Source: Sinomonas mesophila (GTDB taxonomy: Bacteria > Actinomycetota > Actinomycetes > Actinomycetales > Micrococcaceae). From it: 64,000 nucleotides of DNA. This document shows positions 36,761 to 52,464 of the stretch, in pieces. The position numbers and the translations under genes were made by a program. Under the pieces are notes generated by a model. The model was not told where the DNA came from. It saw only the letters and a list, made by a program, of their open reading frames with translations, and ran no database searches. Where the stretch lies: contig NZ_MTIC01000013.1 of assembly GCF_001999765.1 (NCBI RefSeq), positions 154,511-218,510 on the forward strand, read 5' to 3'. Every line of letters starts with the position of its first letter. Position 1 is the stretch's first letter.

Positions 36761-37917
36761 GCGACGACGCCGTCGGGACCGCCCGGGGGGCGGGCGTTCC
36801 CGATCCGGCCCCGGGTCCCCGGGCCCGCCCGCGGCCGCAGGGGACGGCGACCGGCGCCGAGGTGCGTGCGCTCATCGCCGCCGGGGCCGCCGTCGCCGCG
36901 GGCCTCGCCGTCGCCCTCTGGGCCTTCGCCGACCGCCGCCCGGCGCTCTCGGGGGACCGCGGCGTCGGAGACGTCGCCGCGATCGTGGCCGGCGCCGCCG
37001 CCGCGCTGGCCTTCGCCCTGGCCTACCGGCGCTCCTCCTCCGACCCGGACCGGAGGTGGCTGGCCGAGCGGCCCCTCTGGCGGCGCCTCCTCGGGCTCGT
37101 CGCCCTCGCCTTCGCGCACGCGGCGATCGCCTTCATGGTCACGTGGGCGAGCTTCCAGATCTTCCAGCGCGCGTTCACGGGGGTGAGCCTGGACACCTTC
37201 GCCGCCGCGCTGCTCACCGCCGTTGCGGCGGCCCTCGCGGCGTACTCGAGCCACCAGTCGGGTTCGCGCATGGACAGCTTCGCCCTGTCCAACCTGCTCG
37301 CGACGTATCTCGCTGCCGGGGTGCTGACCTCCATGGTCACGACGAGCCGGACGGACTGGTGGGAGATCAACTTCAGCGTGCTCGGGGCTGCGGACTACGG
37401 GGTCGCGCTGGCGTTCAACGCGACCCTCGTGACGGCCGGCGCCGTGATTGCGCTCCTCGCCGAGTACATGACGCGCGATCTCCGCGCCCTGGACCTGCAC
37501 CGCGCGCGCTCGGGGGAGGGCGTGGCCCGGTCGCGCGAGCGGCCGATCATCGCGTGCTTCGTCCTCATCGGGCTGTTCCTCGCGGGGTCCGGGCTCGTCC
37601 CGGTGGACGTGTTCATGCCCCTGCACAACTCCCTCGCGACGGCCATGACGGCGTCCTACACGGTCCTCGTCCTCGGGGTCCGGGCCTGGCTGCCCGGGCT
37701 GAGCCGGACCTTCTACATCGCCGGGTACGTGATGCTCGGCGCGGCCGTCCTCTCGGTCCTGCTGTGGGTGCCGCTCGGCTACTACACCATGACCGGGATG
37801 GAGCTCGTCGTCGCCGGCGTGATCCTCGCGTGGCTCGTGCTCTTCACACGCCACGTCGCTGCGGCCGTCGAGGACGGCAGGGCGGCCGCCACGGCGGTGG
37901 TCCCGGAGGGGCCGTGA
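36757..37917 (+). CDS. Polytopic membrane protein, possibly DUF998-like
   Basis: A 386-residue protein with about nine or ten hydrophobic helices from residue 35 on. The stretch FVLIGLFLAGSGLVPVDVF followed by MPLHNSLATAMTASY resembles DUF998-type proteins, in which a conserved HN/HD pair sits between helices, but this is recognition by eye. The Ala/Pro-rich N-terminus (first 30 residues) is cytoplasmic. The ATG at 36757 overlaps the GNAT stop, so it is translationally coupled. Function unknown. Confidence 0.6.
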   Translation: MSDDAVGTARGAGVPDPAPGPRARPRPQGTATGAEVRALIAAGAAVAAGLAVALWAFADRRPALSGDRGVGDVAAIVAGAAAALAFALAYRRSSSDPDRRWLAERPLWRRLLGLVALAFAHAAIAFMVTWASFQIFQRAFTGVSLDTFAAALLTAVAAALAAYSSHQSGSRMDSFALSNLLATYLAAGVLTSMVTTSRTDWWEINFSVLGAADYGVALAFNATLVTAGAVIALLAEYMTRDLRALDLHRARSGEGVARSRERPIIACFVLIGLFLAGSGLVPVDVFMPLHNSLATAMTASYTVLVLGVRAWLPGLSRTFYIAGYVMLGAAVLSVLLWVPLGYYTMTGMELVVAGVILAWLVLFTRHVAAAVEDGRAAATAVVPEGP

Positions 37918-37978
37918 GCCGCCCTGGCCAGGAACCGGGGCCTTCTCGGCCGTGGCGGACGCTGCGAGACTAGGCCCC

Positions 37979-39517
37979 ATGCTGCTCGACGAGCTCGTCT
38001 CCGCGGCCGAGGCAGTCGCGTCCACGCGGTCGCGGCTCGCGAAGATCGAGACGCTCGCGCAGCTGCTGCGCCGGCTCGCCGGGGAGTCGCCGGAGGAGGT
38101 CGCGACCGCCGTGGGACTGCTCGTTGCGAAGCCGCGGCAGGGCCGCGTCGGAGTCGGCTGGCGCGGGCTCGCCCACGCCAGGGGCGGCATGGCGCCCGCC
38201 GAGCTGCCGTCGCTGACGGTCGGCGAGTTCGACGCCTTCCTCGACCGGCTCGCCCTGACGTCCGGCACGGGGTCCGGCGCGGCACGCGCGGAGCTGCTGG
38301 GCGGTTTCATGCGGCGCGCCACGGAGCGGGAGCAGCGGTTCATCGTCGGGGTGCTGCTGGGGGAGATCCGCACGGGCGCCCTCGAGGGCGTCCTGGCCGA
38401 TGCGATCGCGGCCGCCGGCGGCCGGCCCCTCGCACTCGTGCGGCGCGCCGCGATGCTCGCGGGCGACCTCGGCGAGACGGCACGGATCGCCGTCACGGGG
38501 AACGAGGACGAGCTGTCGGCCGTCGGGCTCGTGGTCGGCAGGCCGGTGCTGCCGATGCTGGCCGGCTCGGCGAAGACCCCCGCCGAGGCGCTGGCATCGA
38601 CGGGGGAGGCATCGGTGGAGTTCAAGCTCGACGGCGCGCGGATCCAAGTGCACCGTGCCGGCGGTGACGTGCGCGTCTTCACCCGCAGCCTGGCGGACAT
38701 CACCCACCGCGTGCCCGAGGTCGTCGCGGTGGTGCGGACCCTGCCCGTGCGGGACGTGATCCTCGACGGCGAGACGCTCACCCTGGATGAGGGCGGGGCG
38801 CCGCGGCCGTTCCAGGAGACGATGTCCCGGTTCGGTGCGGAAGGGGCGCGCGAGGCGGTGCTGCGGCCCTGGTTCTTCGACCTCCTGCACGTGGACGGGC
38901 GGGACCTGCTCGACGAGCCGCTCGCGGTGCGCCGCGCCGAGCTCGCGAGGCTCGCGCCGGACCACATGGTCCCGGGCGAGGTGACCGCGGACCCTGCGGC
39001 CGCGGAGCGGGTCTCGCGCGAGGCGCTCGCGAGCGGCCACGAGGGCATTGTCGTCAAGGCGATCGGCTCGGCATACGCCGCCGGCCGCCGCGGCTCCAGC
39101 TGGATCAAGGTCAAGCCCGTGCACACGTACGACCTCGTGGTCCTCGCCGCCGAGTGGGGCTACGGCCGCCGCCGCGGCTGGCTGTCGAACCTGCACCTCG
39201 GCGCATATGACCCGACGGGGGAGTTCGGCGAGCCGGGCGGCTTCGTGATGGTCGGGAAGACGTTCAAGGGCCTCACCGACGAGATCCTGCGCTGGCAGAC
39301 CGAGCACTTCCCGTCCATCGAGGCCCGCCGCGACGAGCACGCCGTCTACCTCGAGCCGGTCACGGTCGTCGAGATCGCGCTCGACGGCGTGCAGCGGTCC
39401 TCGCGCTACCCGGGAGGCATTGCGCTGCGCTTCGCGCGGGTCAAGCGCTACCGTGAGGACAAGCGGCCCGATGATGCCGACACCATCCAGACGCTGCGGG
39501 CACTGCTGCGCGAATGA
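37979..39517 (+). CDS. ligB: ATP-dependent DNA ligase (LigB type)
   Basis: About 512 residues, the length of mycobacterial LigB. An N-terminal all-helical DNA-binding domain (about 1-190, containing FMRRATEREQRFIVGVLLGEIRTG, in parts) precedes the nucleotidyltransferase core: motif I EFKLDGARIQVHR with the AMP-accepting lysine at about 216, motif III FTRSLADITHRVPE, motif IV GHEGIVVKA, and motif V SWIKVKP; an OB domain ends the protein. It is additional to the NAD-dependent LigA expected elsewhere. The ATG at 37979 precedes the conserved LLDELVSAAE; the earlier GTG at 37952 adds nine residues. Confidence 0.93.
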   Translation: MLLDELVSAAEAVASTRSRLAKIETLAQLLRRLAGESPEEVATAVGLLVAKPRQGRVGVGWRGLAHARGGMAPAELPSLTVGEFDAFLDRLALTSGTGSGAARAELLGGFMRRATEREQRFIVGVLLGEIRTGALEGVLADAIAAAGGRPLALVRRAAMLAGDLGETARIAVTGNEDELSAVGLVVGRPVLPMLAGSAKTPAEALASTGEASVEFKLDGARIQVHRAGGDVRVFTRSLADITHRVPEVVAVVRTLPVRDVILDGETLTLDEGGAPRPFQETMSRFGAEGAREAVLRPWFFDLLHVDGRDLLDEPLAVRRAELARLAPDHMVPGEVTADPAAAERVSREALASGHEGIVVKAIGSAYAAGRRGSSWIKVKPVHTYDLVVLAAEWGYGRRRGWLSNLHLGAYDPTGEFGEPGGFVMVGKTFKGLTDEILRWQTEHFPSIEARRDEHAVYLEPVTVVEIALDGVQRSSRYPGGIALRFARVKRYREDKRPDDADTIQTLRALLRE

Positions 39518-39555
39518 GTCCCGCGGCGTGCCGGGGGTGCCCGGGCCAGGCGGAT

Positions 39556-39584
39556 TTGGCGAGGCGCGGGGCGTCCCGTACAGT
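39556..39584 (+). promoter_or_regulatory. Promoter of rplJL
   Basis: TTGGCG at 39556-39561 and TACAGT at 39579-39584 with a 17-bp spacer. It lies 220 bp before rplJ, giving a long leader. Confidence 0.6.
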
Positions 39585-39589
39585 GGGAG

Positions 39590-39803
39590 GACCAAAGACC
39601 GCCGGTCGTTGGATGCTGCGTGCCGAAAGCCGGGACGCGCGCCCAACTGAAAGTCCCCATCCGGGGCGGCCTGCGCAGGTGATACTGAGCGAAAGCCTAT
39701 AGGCCGCACCGCGGCCCGCATGCCACGCCCCGTGCATCTGCGCGGGGCGTTCCGTCTTTCCGGGGGCCGGACCAGCCGGCACTGTTTCCCCGGAAGGAGG
39801 GTT
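39590..39803 (+). ncRNA. Ribosomal protein L10 leader
   Basis: The leader of about 210 nt between the promoter and rplJ. It contains a segment around 39640-39700 with AACTGAAAG and ACTGAGCGAAAGCC that fits the kind of loop bound by L10-(L12)4, and a final 8-bp hairpin ACGCCCCG at 39725-39732 pairing with 39743-39750, followed by TTCCGTCTTT, which would act as an attenuator. I identify it from position and structure; I did not run a covariance model. Confidence 0.55.
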
Positions 39804-40406
39804 ATGGCAACGCCTACCAAGGTGGCAGCCGTCGAGGAGATCACCAAGGATTTCCAGGAGTCGACCGCTGCGGTCCTGACCGAATACCGCGGGCTCTCCG
39901 TCGCCCAGCTCAAGCAGCTGCGTCGTTCGCTCGGCACCGAGAACAAGTTCTCGGTCGTCAAGAACACCCTGACCGCCATCGCCGCGAAGGAGGCTGGCGT
40001 CGACGCGTTCGAGGGCCAGCTCGCCGGGCCGACCGCGATCGCGTTCATCAAGGGTGACGCCGTTGCGGCCGCCAAGAGCCTGACCGACTTCGCCAAGGAC
40101 AACAAGCAGCTGATCATCAAGACCGGCTACTTCGAGGGCAAGTCGCTCAATGCGAGCGAGGTTGCCGCCCTGGCAGCCCTGGAGTCCCGCGAGCTGCAGC
40201 TCGCCAAGGTTGCCGGCGTCCTCAAGGCGCCGATGGCCGCGGCTGCACGCATCATCGACGCCCTGCGCCTCAAGCTCGAGGAGGAGGGCGGCGCTCCGGC
40301 TGCCGCCGAGGCTCCCGCTGCTGAGTCCGCCGAGGCTGCCGAGGCCGGAGAGGCCGCGGCGCCCGCCGAGGCTTCCGCCGCCGAGGCGCCCGCCGAAGAG
40401 AACTGA
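39804..40406 (+). CDS. rplJ: 50S ribosomal protein L10
   Basis: A 200-residue L10. The N-terminal domain (VAAVEEITKDFQESTAAVLTEYRGLSV, in parts, then LKQLRRSL) binds 23S rRNA and the C-terminal helix binds L7/L12 dimers. The last 45 residues are an unusual Ala/Glu-rich low-complexity tail (repeats of AAEA and SAEAAEA). The ATG at 39804 lies behind AAGGAGG at 39794. Earlier in-frame starts lie within the leader. Confidence 0.97.
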   Translation: MATPTKVAAVEEITKDFQESTAAVLTEYRGLSVAQLKQLRRSLGTENKFSVVKNTLTAIAAKEAGVDAFEGQLAGPTAIAFIKGDAVAAAKSLTDFAKDNKQLIIKTGYFEGKSLNASEVAALAALESRELQLAKVAGVLKAPMAAAARIIDALRLKLEEEGGAPAAAEAPAAESAEAAEAGEAAAPAEASAAEAPAEEN

Positions 40407-40484
40407 TTCTCTTCCCCCAACCCACATTCTCGGTGCGCCGCCTGACTACCCGGCGGGGCACCACCTAGCGAAAGGACGCCAACC

Positions 40485-40862
40485 ATGGCGAAGCTCACCC
40501 AGGACGAGCTGATCGAGGCCTTCAAGGAGCTCACCATCATCGAGCTCTCCGAGTTCGTGAAGAAGTTCGAGGAGGTCTTCGAGGTCACCGCTGCCGCCGT
40601 GGCCGTCGCCGGCCCGGCCGGCGGTGCTGAGGCCGCTGCTGAGGAGGAGAAGACCTCCTTCGACGTCATCCTCGAGGCCGCTGGCGACAAGAAGATCGCG
40701 GTCATCAAGGAGGTCCGTGGCCTCACGTCGCTCGGCCTCAAGGAGGCCAAGGACCTCGTCGACGGTGCTCCGAAGGCCGTCCTCGAGGGCGCCACCAAGG
40801 AGGCCGCCGACAAGGCCAAGGAGGTCCTCGAGGCCGCCGGCGCCACGGTCACCCTCAAGTAG
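40485..40862 (+). CDS. rplL: 50S ribosomal protein L7/L12
   Basis: A 125-residue L7/L12: N-terminal dimerisation helices ([21 protein letters not shown], in parts), an Ala/Glu hinge (AAEEEKTSF), and the C-terminal factor-binding domain ([32 protein letters not shown]). It recruits EF-G, EF-Tu and other GTPases. It starts 78 bp after rplJ and is followed by a terminator. Confidence 0.97.
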   Translation: MAKLTQDELIEAFKELTIIELSEFVKKFEEVFEVTAAAVAVAGPAGGAEAAAEEEKTSFDVILEAAGDKKIAVIKEVRGLTSLGLKEAKDLVDGAPKAVLEGATKEAADKAKEVLEAAGATVTLK

Positions 40863-40906
40863 TTCCCGCCCGCACCGCAGGGCCCAGGGCCTGCACCGCG
40901 TGCACG

Positions 40907-40947
40907 AAGGGCCCCGCAGTCCGATCCGTTCGGACGGCGGGGCCCTT
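40907..40947 (+). terminator. Terminator of rplJL
   Basis: An 11-bp stem (AAGGGCCCCGC) extended by an inner 6-bp stem (GTCCGA/TCGGAC) with a 5-nt loop, 44 bp beyond rplL. It separates rplJL from the repeat-rich region that follows. Confidence 0.82.
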
Positions 40948-40964
40948 CCGCGTCCCCGCCTCCC

Positions 40965-41040
40965 GCCGAGGTGGGGGGTGTGGGGCGCCGAGGTGGGGGG
41001 TGTGGGGCGCCGAGGTGGGGGTGTGGGCCGCCGAGGTGAG
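40965..41040 (-). repeat. 21/22-bp periodic repeat cluster B
   Basis: Four copies of GCCGAGGTG(G)n start at 40965, 40987, 41009 and 41030 (spacing 22, 22 and 21 bp). On the complementary strand the core reads CCCCACCTCGGC, a variant of the CCCCATYTCGGCG core of clusters A, C and D, here in reverse orientation. Confidence 0.85.
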
Positions 41041-41100
41041 CGTGTCCGCGTTCGGGACCACTCGCCGTCGTACGGCCGAAGCGCCGCCATCGAGCTTCGA

Positions 41101-41168
41101 CATGTGCTGCCCATAGCCGCTTCTGCTGGGAGAATTCACTCAGCAGGAGCGGCTAAGGGCAGCAGATG
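41101..41168. repeat. 28-bp near-perfect inverted repeat
   Basis: The arm 41101-41128 matches the complement of 41141-41168 at 25 of 28 positions, around a 12-nt loop that contains GAATTC. No gene ends directly upstream (rplL is 240 bp away, with its own terminator). It may be a small transposon-like remnant or a processing site; nothing else in the window matches it. Confidence 0.8.
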
Positions 41169-41257
41169 CCGGTCAGTAAGAGAGAGCGAGGGCCGTGGCC
41201 CGACCTCGAGGTTCCAGAGCCGGCCTCGTCGGCCCCGACCCAGCGCGGAGTCATAGG

Positions 41258-41291
41258 CCCCATCTCGGGATTCCACCCCCCCATCTCGGCG
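41258..41291 (+). repeat. 21-bp periodic repeat, two copies (cluster C)
   Basis: CCCCATCTCGG occurs at 41258 and 41279, 21 bp apart, same orientation as cluster A, 17 bp beyond the stop of the ybaK-like gene. Confidence 0.8.
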
Positions 41292-41307
41292 GACGAGGGA
41301 TCCGGGG

Positions 41308-41805
41308 TCAGGCCGGGTCGCTGATGTCCGCCACGGTCGCGCCGAGGGCCCGCACGAGCTGACTCGAATCCACGAAGGCGCTGCGCCCGTGCGCCCCGGC
41401 ACCCATCGATACGCGCCCGCTGATCGCGGAGTCCGCGACCACCGGCCACGGCGTCGTGGACCCGAGCGGCGTGATGGTCCCGCGCTCGTAGCCGGTCGCC
41501 TCGAACGCGACATCGGCGGGCGGCAGCGAGAGCCGGTTCACTCCGAGAAGGGCCCGCAGCTTGGGCCACGAGATCTGCCGGTCGCCCGGGATCAGGGCGA
41601 ACAGGAACGTCCCGTCCGGCCGCTTCACCACGAGGGACTTCACGATCTCCCGCGGCTCGATCCCCAGGATCGCTGCAGCCTCCTCGAGGCTCCTCGCCGC
41701 GGCCCGCTCGGCCACGTGCACCTCGAGCCCGTGCTCCCGCGCGGCCGCGAGGAAGCGCGAGTGGCCGTCCGCACCCGGGGGAGCGCCGCCGTCGTGCGTC
41801 GTCAC
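41308..41805 (-). CDS. YbaK/aminoacyl-tRNA deacylase-like protein
   Basis: A 165-residue YbaK-domain protein. The family helix EEAAAILGIEPREIVKSLVV carries the conserved lysine in VKSLVVK, followed by FLFALIPGDRQISWPKLRALLG and the GTITPLGS and VSMGAGAHG loops. YbaK-type enzymes hydrolyse misacylated tRNAs such as Cys-tRNA-Pro. The gene starts 6 bp downstream of the thiolase stop (41812), so it is likely co-transcribed, although no functional link between the two is apparent. Confidence 0.85.
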   Translation of the reverse strand: MTTHDGGAPPGADGHSRFLAAAREHGLEVHVAERAAARSLEEAAAILGIEPREIVKSLVVKRPDGTFLFALIPGDRQISWPKLRALLGVNRLSLPPADVAFEATGYERGTITPLGSTTPWPVVADSAISGRVSMGAGAHGRSAFVDSSQLVRALGATVADISDPA

Positions 41806-41811
41806 TGCCGC

Positions 41812-43005
41812 TCAGTCCCGGTACAGCAGGAGCGCCTCGCCCTGCCCGCCGCCGCCGCAGAGCGCGACGGCGGCACGGCCCGAGCCGCGGCGGGCGAGCT
41901 CGTGCGCGGCGTGCCCCGCGAGCCGGGCGCCGGAGGCGCCGATCGGGTGGCCCAGGGCGATCGCGCCGCCGTGGATGTTGCACTGCCCGAGCGGGTAGCC
42001 GAGCTCCTTGAGCGACTGCACCGCGACCGAGCCGAACGCCTCGTTGATCTCGATGAAGTCCAGGTCCGCGGTGGTCCAGCCGGCGCGCGAGAGGGCGTCG
42101 GCGATGGCGTTGGCGGGCTGGGAGTGGAGCGAGTTGTCCGGCCCGGCCACCTGCCCCGGGCGACCGACGACGGCGAGCCAGGACAGGCCGTGCTCCTCGG
42201 CGTAGGCGCGGCTCGTCAGCACGAGGGCCGCAGCGCCGTCGGAGATCGGGGAGGAGTTGCCCGCCGTGATCGTGCCGTCGGAGGCGAAGGCGGGCCGGAG
42301 CGGGGCCAGCGTCTCGACTGTCGTCGCCGGGCGGACTCCCTCGTCGTCGGCGAGCGTGACCGGGTCGCCCTTGCGGGGCTTGACCGTGACGGGCGCGATC
42401 TCCTCCTGGAAGACGCCCTCGGCCTGGGCCTTCGCGGCGCGCTGGTGCGAGGCCGCCGCGACCTCGTCCTGCGCGAGCCGGTCGATCCCGAGCGTGAGGT
42501 TCTTCGACTCCGTCGAGAGGCCCATCGACTGCCCGTCGAAGGCGTCCGTGAGGCCGTCGTGCGCGGCGACGTCGAGGATCGCGACCGTGCCGTAGGTCCA
42601 GCCCTGGCGGGACCCGGGGAGCACGTGCGGCGCGCGGGTCATGGACTCCTGGCCGCCGGCGACGACGACGGTCGCGTCGCCCGCGCGGATCATGCGGGCC
42701 GCGTCGATCACCGCGGTGAGGCCGGAGAGGCACACCTTGTTGATGGTCACGCAGGGGACGTTCCAGCCGACGCCGGCGGCGACGGCGCTCTGCCGCGCCG
42801 GGTTCTGCCCGGCGCCGGCTTGGAGCACCTGCCCCATGACGACGGCGTCGACCGCGCCCGCCCCCGCGCCGCTGCGCTCGATCGCGGCCCGGATCGCGTG
42901 CGCGCCGAGCTCGACGGCGGTGAACGGGGCAAGCTGGCCGTTGAGCCGGCCCTGCGGCGTGCGGGCCGCGGACAGGATGACAACGTCGTTGTTGTCGGCG
43001 CTCAT
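41812..43005 (-). CDS. Acetyl-CoA C-acyltransferase (thiolase)
   Basis: A 397-residue thiolase. The acyl-accepting cysteine is C92 in NKVCLSGLTAV, the catalytic histidine about H353 in GHPIGASGARLAGH, and the second cysteine about C383 in LCGGGGQGEALL. Family members are biosynthetic acetoacetyl-CoA thiolases (phaA/atoB) or degradative 3-ketoacyl-CoA thiolases (fadA); sequence alone does not decide, though a thiolase directly upstream of rpoB is a repeated arrangement in Arthrobacter-like genomes to my knowledge. Confidence 0.93.
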   Translation of the reverse strand: MSADNNDVVILSAARTPQGRLNGQLAPFTAVELGAHAIRAAIERSGAGAGAVDAVVMGQVLQAGAGQNPARQSAVAAGVGWNVPCVTINKVCLSGLTAVIDAARMIRAGDATVVVAGGQESMTRAPHVLPGSRQGWTYGTVAILDVAAHDGLTDAFDGQSMGLSTESKNLTLGIDRLAQDEVAAASHQRAAKAQAEGVFQEEIAPVTVKPRKGDPVTLADDEGVRPATTVETLAPLRPAFASDGTITAGNSSPISDGAAALVLTSRAYAEEHGLSWLAVVGRPGQVAGPDNSLHSQPANAIADALSRAGWTTADLDFIEINEAFGSVAVQSLKELGYPLGQCNIHGGAIALGHPIGASGARLAGHAAHELARRGSGRAAVALCGGGGQGEALLLYRD

Positions 43006-43124
43006 GGTTCCCTCTTCCTTCCGGTTCCTTCTGCGTTCTTCTGAACTCTTCCGAACTCCGCTGGCTTCGTGGGGTTCCGTCTGGTTCCTGTGTTCAGGCT
43101 ACCGCCGGGTGACCGCGGCCGCAT

Positions 43125-43206
43125 GCAGGACGACGGCGGGCCCGCGGCGGTGCGCGCGGCGCACCGCCGCTGGGCTGCGGCGGTGCCCACCCGCCGTCGT
43201 CCCTGC
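43125..43206. repeat. REP-like hairpin 3 upstream of rpoB
   Basis: GCAGGACGACGGCGGG at 43125-43140 pairs with 43190-43206 (one extra C) and encloses a second perfect 12-bp hairpin (GCGGCGGTGCGC). It contains the CCGCCGTCGTCC core. It lies in the 497-bp gap between divergent thiolase and rpoB, unlike the other copies, which follow genes. Confidence 0.8.
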
Positions 43207-43305
43207 CGGATCTGCAGCGGTGTACAGTTGTCTCGCGCGACACGGCGAGGCGAGGCAGAGAGGCCTCTCGCAGCCAGCCCGGATCTGGAACCGGGAACGA
43301 GGCAC

Positions 43306-43334
43306 TTGACCGGAACCCGGACGTGCGCTAGACA
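43306..43334 (+). promoter_or_regulatory. Promoter of rpoBC
   Basis: TTGACC at 43306-43311 and TAGACA at 43329-43334 with a 17-bp spacer, about 170 bp before rpoB. The intervening leader (43340-43500) is less GC-rich than its surroundings and includes CTTTTAACC and CATATAGC; a second promoter there is possible. Confidence 0.55.
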
Positions 43335-43502
43335 CGCGCGCACGTTTGGGGTATCTTAGATCTTTGCGTTCTCCCTTTTAACCTCCAGCCTTCATATAGC
43401 GGTGGGCTCGTGGGCGGCGGTCCTTCAACAGAAGAAGTTGGCGGGTAGCCGCGCGTCGGGGGAGGGTGCGGACAATCCTGAAGGTCTGTGGAAGGATCCC
43501 TC

Positions 43503-47003
<3,501 letters not shown>

Positions 47004-47058
47004 CCCTCCTCCCGCACCGGCACGAACGACTTAGAGACACGAGAGATAAGGGACCACA

Positions 47059-50958
<3,900 letters not shown>

Positions 50959-50967
50959 TGTCGCGGC

Positions 50968-51009
50968 GCCCGCCGTCGTGCGCCCCTGAACAGGCGCACG
51001 ACGGCGGGC
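50968..51009 (+). terminator. Terminator of rpoBC, REP-like hairpin 4
   Basis: A perfect 15-bp stem (GCCCGCCGTCGTGCG and complement) with a 12-nt loop, 9 bp beyond rpoC. It shares the CCGCCGTCGT core with five other hairpins in the window. Confidence 0.85.
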
Positions 51010-51073
51010 ACCTCACCACGGGCGGCCGGCATTCCCTCCGGGGGTGTCGGCCCTCCGCGTGTCTGGCCCCTAC

Positions 51074-51144
51074 GCCGAGATGGGGGCCTATGACGTCGAG
51101 ATGGGGGCCTGTGACGTCGAGATGGGGGCCTGTGACGCCGAATG
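51074..51144 (-). repeat. 21-bp periodic repeat cluster D, left half
   Basis: Four copies of G(C/T)CGAGATGGGGGCC start at 51074, 51095, 51116 and 51137, exactly 21 bp apart; the last is degenerate. On the complementary strand the core is CCCCATCTCG(G/A)C. Confidence 0.9.
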
Positions 51145-51210
51145 AGGGCCCGCCCCTTTGTGGCCGCGGCGCGGGAGCGGTCGTCGTCCGAGACACGCCA
51201 TCCCAAGCCC

Positions 51211-51314
51211 CCGGCCCCCATTTCGGCGCCCCACCACCCCATCTCGGCGCCCCATCCCCCCATCTCGGCGTCACAGCACCCCATTTCGGCGGGTCACACC
51301 ACCCCATCTCGGCG
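51211..51314 (+). repeat. 21-bp periodic repeat cluster D, right half
   Basis: Five copies of CCCCAT(T/C)TCGGCG with the pivot A at 51220, 51241, 51262, 51283 and 51306 (spacing 21, 21, 21 and 23 bp), in the opposite orientation to the left half, so the two halves face each other across about 65 bp. Confidence 0.9.
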
Positions 51315-51350
51315 CGAGGAAGTGGCGGTCGGGGAGCGTCTGGGGGCCGA

Positions 51351-51380
51351 TTCGGCGGGCCTGATAGCGCGTGATAAGCT
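51351..51380 (+). promoter_or_regulatory. Possible promoter of rpsL-rpsG-fusA
   Basis: TTCGGC at 51351 and TAAGCT at 51375 with an 18-bp spacer. It begins 37 bp after the last repeat of cluster D and leaves a leader of about 230 bp before rpsL in which I see no gene. Confidence 0.35.
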
Positions 51381-51611
51381 TTCCTCGATTGTTTCTGTGT
51401 GGCAGTGGATGAAGGCCGTTGGAACCTGGCGGAGACGCCGAGCGAGTCGACGGGGCCTGTTTCCGGGTTGCGGGGTTGGTGCGCAACGAATGCCACACTT
51501 TTGCACGCCTACGGTCGGTTCCCGCAGCGAGTGCGAAGCAACCGACAGAGCCCGCCGAACCCGTTGAGGGAGGCGTGGGCGAACAGTTCAACGAGTACGG
51601 AGAACACGAAA

Positions 51612-51986
51612 GTGCCTACTATTCAGCAGCTGGTCCGCAAGGGCCGCACGCCGAAGGTCTCCAAGACCAAGGCTCCTGCCCTCAAGGGCAACCCCATGCG
51701 TCGCGGCGTGTGCACCCGCGTGTACACCACGACCCCCAAGAAGCCGAACTCCGCCCTCCGCAAGGTCGCGCGTGTCCGCCTCACGGGCGGCGTCGAGGTC
51801 ACGGCCTACATCCCGGGCGTGGGCCACAACCTGCAGGAGCACTCGATCGTGCTCGTGCGCGGCGGTCGTGTGAAGGACCTCCCCGGTGTTCGCTACAAGA
51901 TCGTCCGCGGCGCCCTCGACACCCAGGGTGTCAAGAACCGCCAGCAGGCCCGCAGCCGCTACGGCGCGAAGAAGGAGAAGAAGTAA
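51612..51986 (+). CDS. rpsL: 30S ribosomal protein S12
   Basis: A 124-residue S12. The GTG at 51612 begins the conserved [11 protein letters not shown]; earlier in-frame starts add non-family sequence. [15 protein letters not shown] and [12 protein letters not shown] keep the lysines at the streptomycin-resistance positions, so the protein is wild type there. S12 forms part of the decoding site. It overlaps the rpsG start by one base. Confidence 0.97.
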   Translation: MPTIQQLVRKGRTPKVSKTKAPALKGNPMRRGVCTRVYTTTPKKPNSALRKVARVRLTGGVEVTAYIPGVGHNLQEHSIVLVRGGRVKDLPGVRYKIVRGALDTQGVKNRQQARSRYGAKKEKK

Positions 51987-52456
51987 TGCCTCGCAAGGGT
52001 CCTGCCCCGAAGCGTCCGCTCGTCGTCGACCCGGTCTACGGCTCGCCGCTCGTGACGCAGCTCATCAACAAGGTTCTCGTGGACGGCAAGAAGTCCACGG
52101 CCGAGCGCATCGTCTACGGCGCCCTCGAGGGTGCCCGCCAGAAGACGGGCGGCGACCCGGTCGCCGCGCTCAAGAAGGCCATGGACAACGTCCGCCCGAC
52201 CCTCGAGGTCCGCTCCCGCCGTGTCGGTGGCGCCACCTACCAGGTCCCGGTCGAGGTCAAGCCGGGCCGCGCCACCGCGCTGGCCCTGCGCTGGCTCGTG
52301 GGCTACTCGAAGGCCCGCCGCGAGAAGACGATGACCGAGCGTCTCCAGAACGAGATCCTCGACGCTTCGAACGGCCTCGGTGCCGCGGTGAAGCGCCGCG
52401 AGGACACCCACAAGATGGCCGAGTCGAACAAGGCCTTCGCCCACTACCGCTGGTAA
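51986..52456 (+). CDS. rpsG: 30S ribosomal protein S7
   Basis: A 156-residue S7 that nucleates assembly of the 16S rRNA 3' domain. It starts [11 protein letters not shown], contains [19 protein letters not shown] and [11 protein letters not shown], and ends AFAHYRW. The ATG shares one base with the rpsL stop. A 15-bp hairpin separates it from fusA. Confidence 0.97.
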   Translation: MPRKGPAPKRPLVVDPVYGSPLVTQLINKVLVDGKKSTAERIVYGALEGARQKTGGDPVAALKKAMDNVRPTLEVRSRRVGGATYQVPVEVKPGRATALALRWLVGYSKARREKTMTERLQNEILDASNGLGAAVKRREDTHKMAESNKAFAHYRW

Positions 52457-52464
52457 AACCAGGG

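Noticed and set aside
41101..41168. The 28-bp inverted repeat as terminal repeats of an insertion sequence
   Set aside because: Only 12 bp lie between the arms, so no transposase can be encoded, and no IS gene is seen in the window.
51399..51986. A 195-residue version of S12 starting at 51399
   Set aside because: S12 is 124 residues in actinobacteria and the conserved N-terminus begins at the GTG at 51612; upstream is leader.
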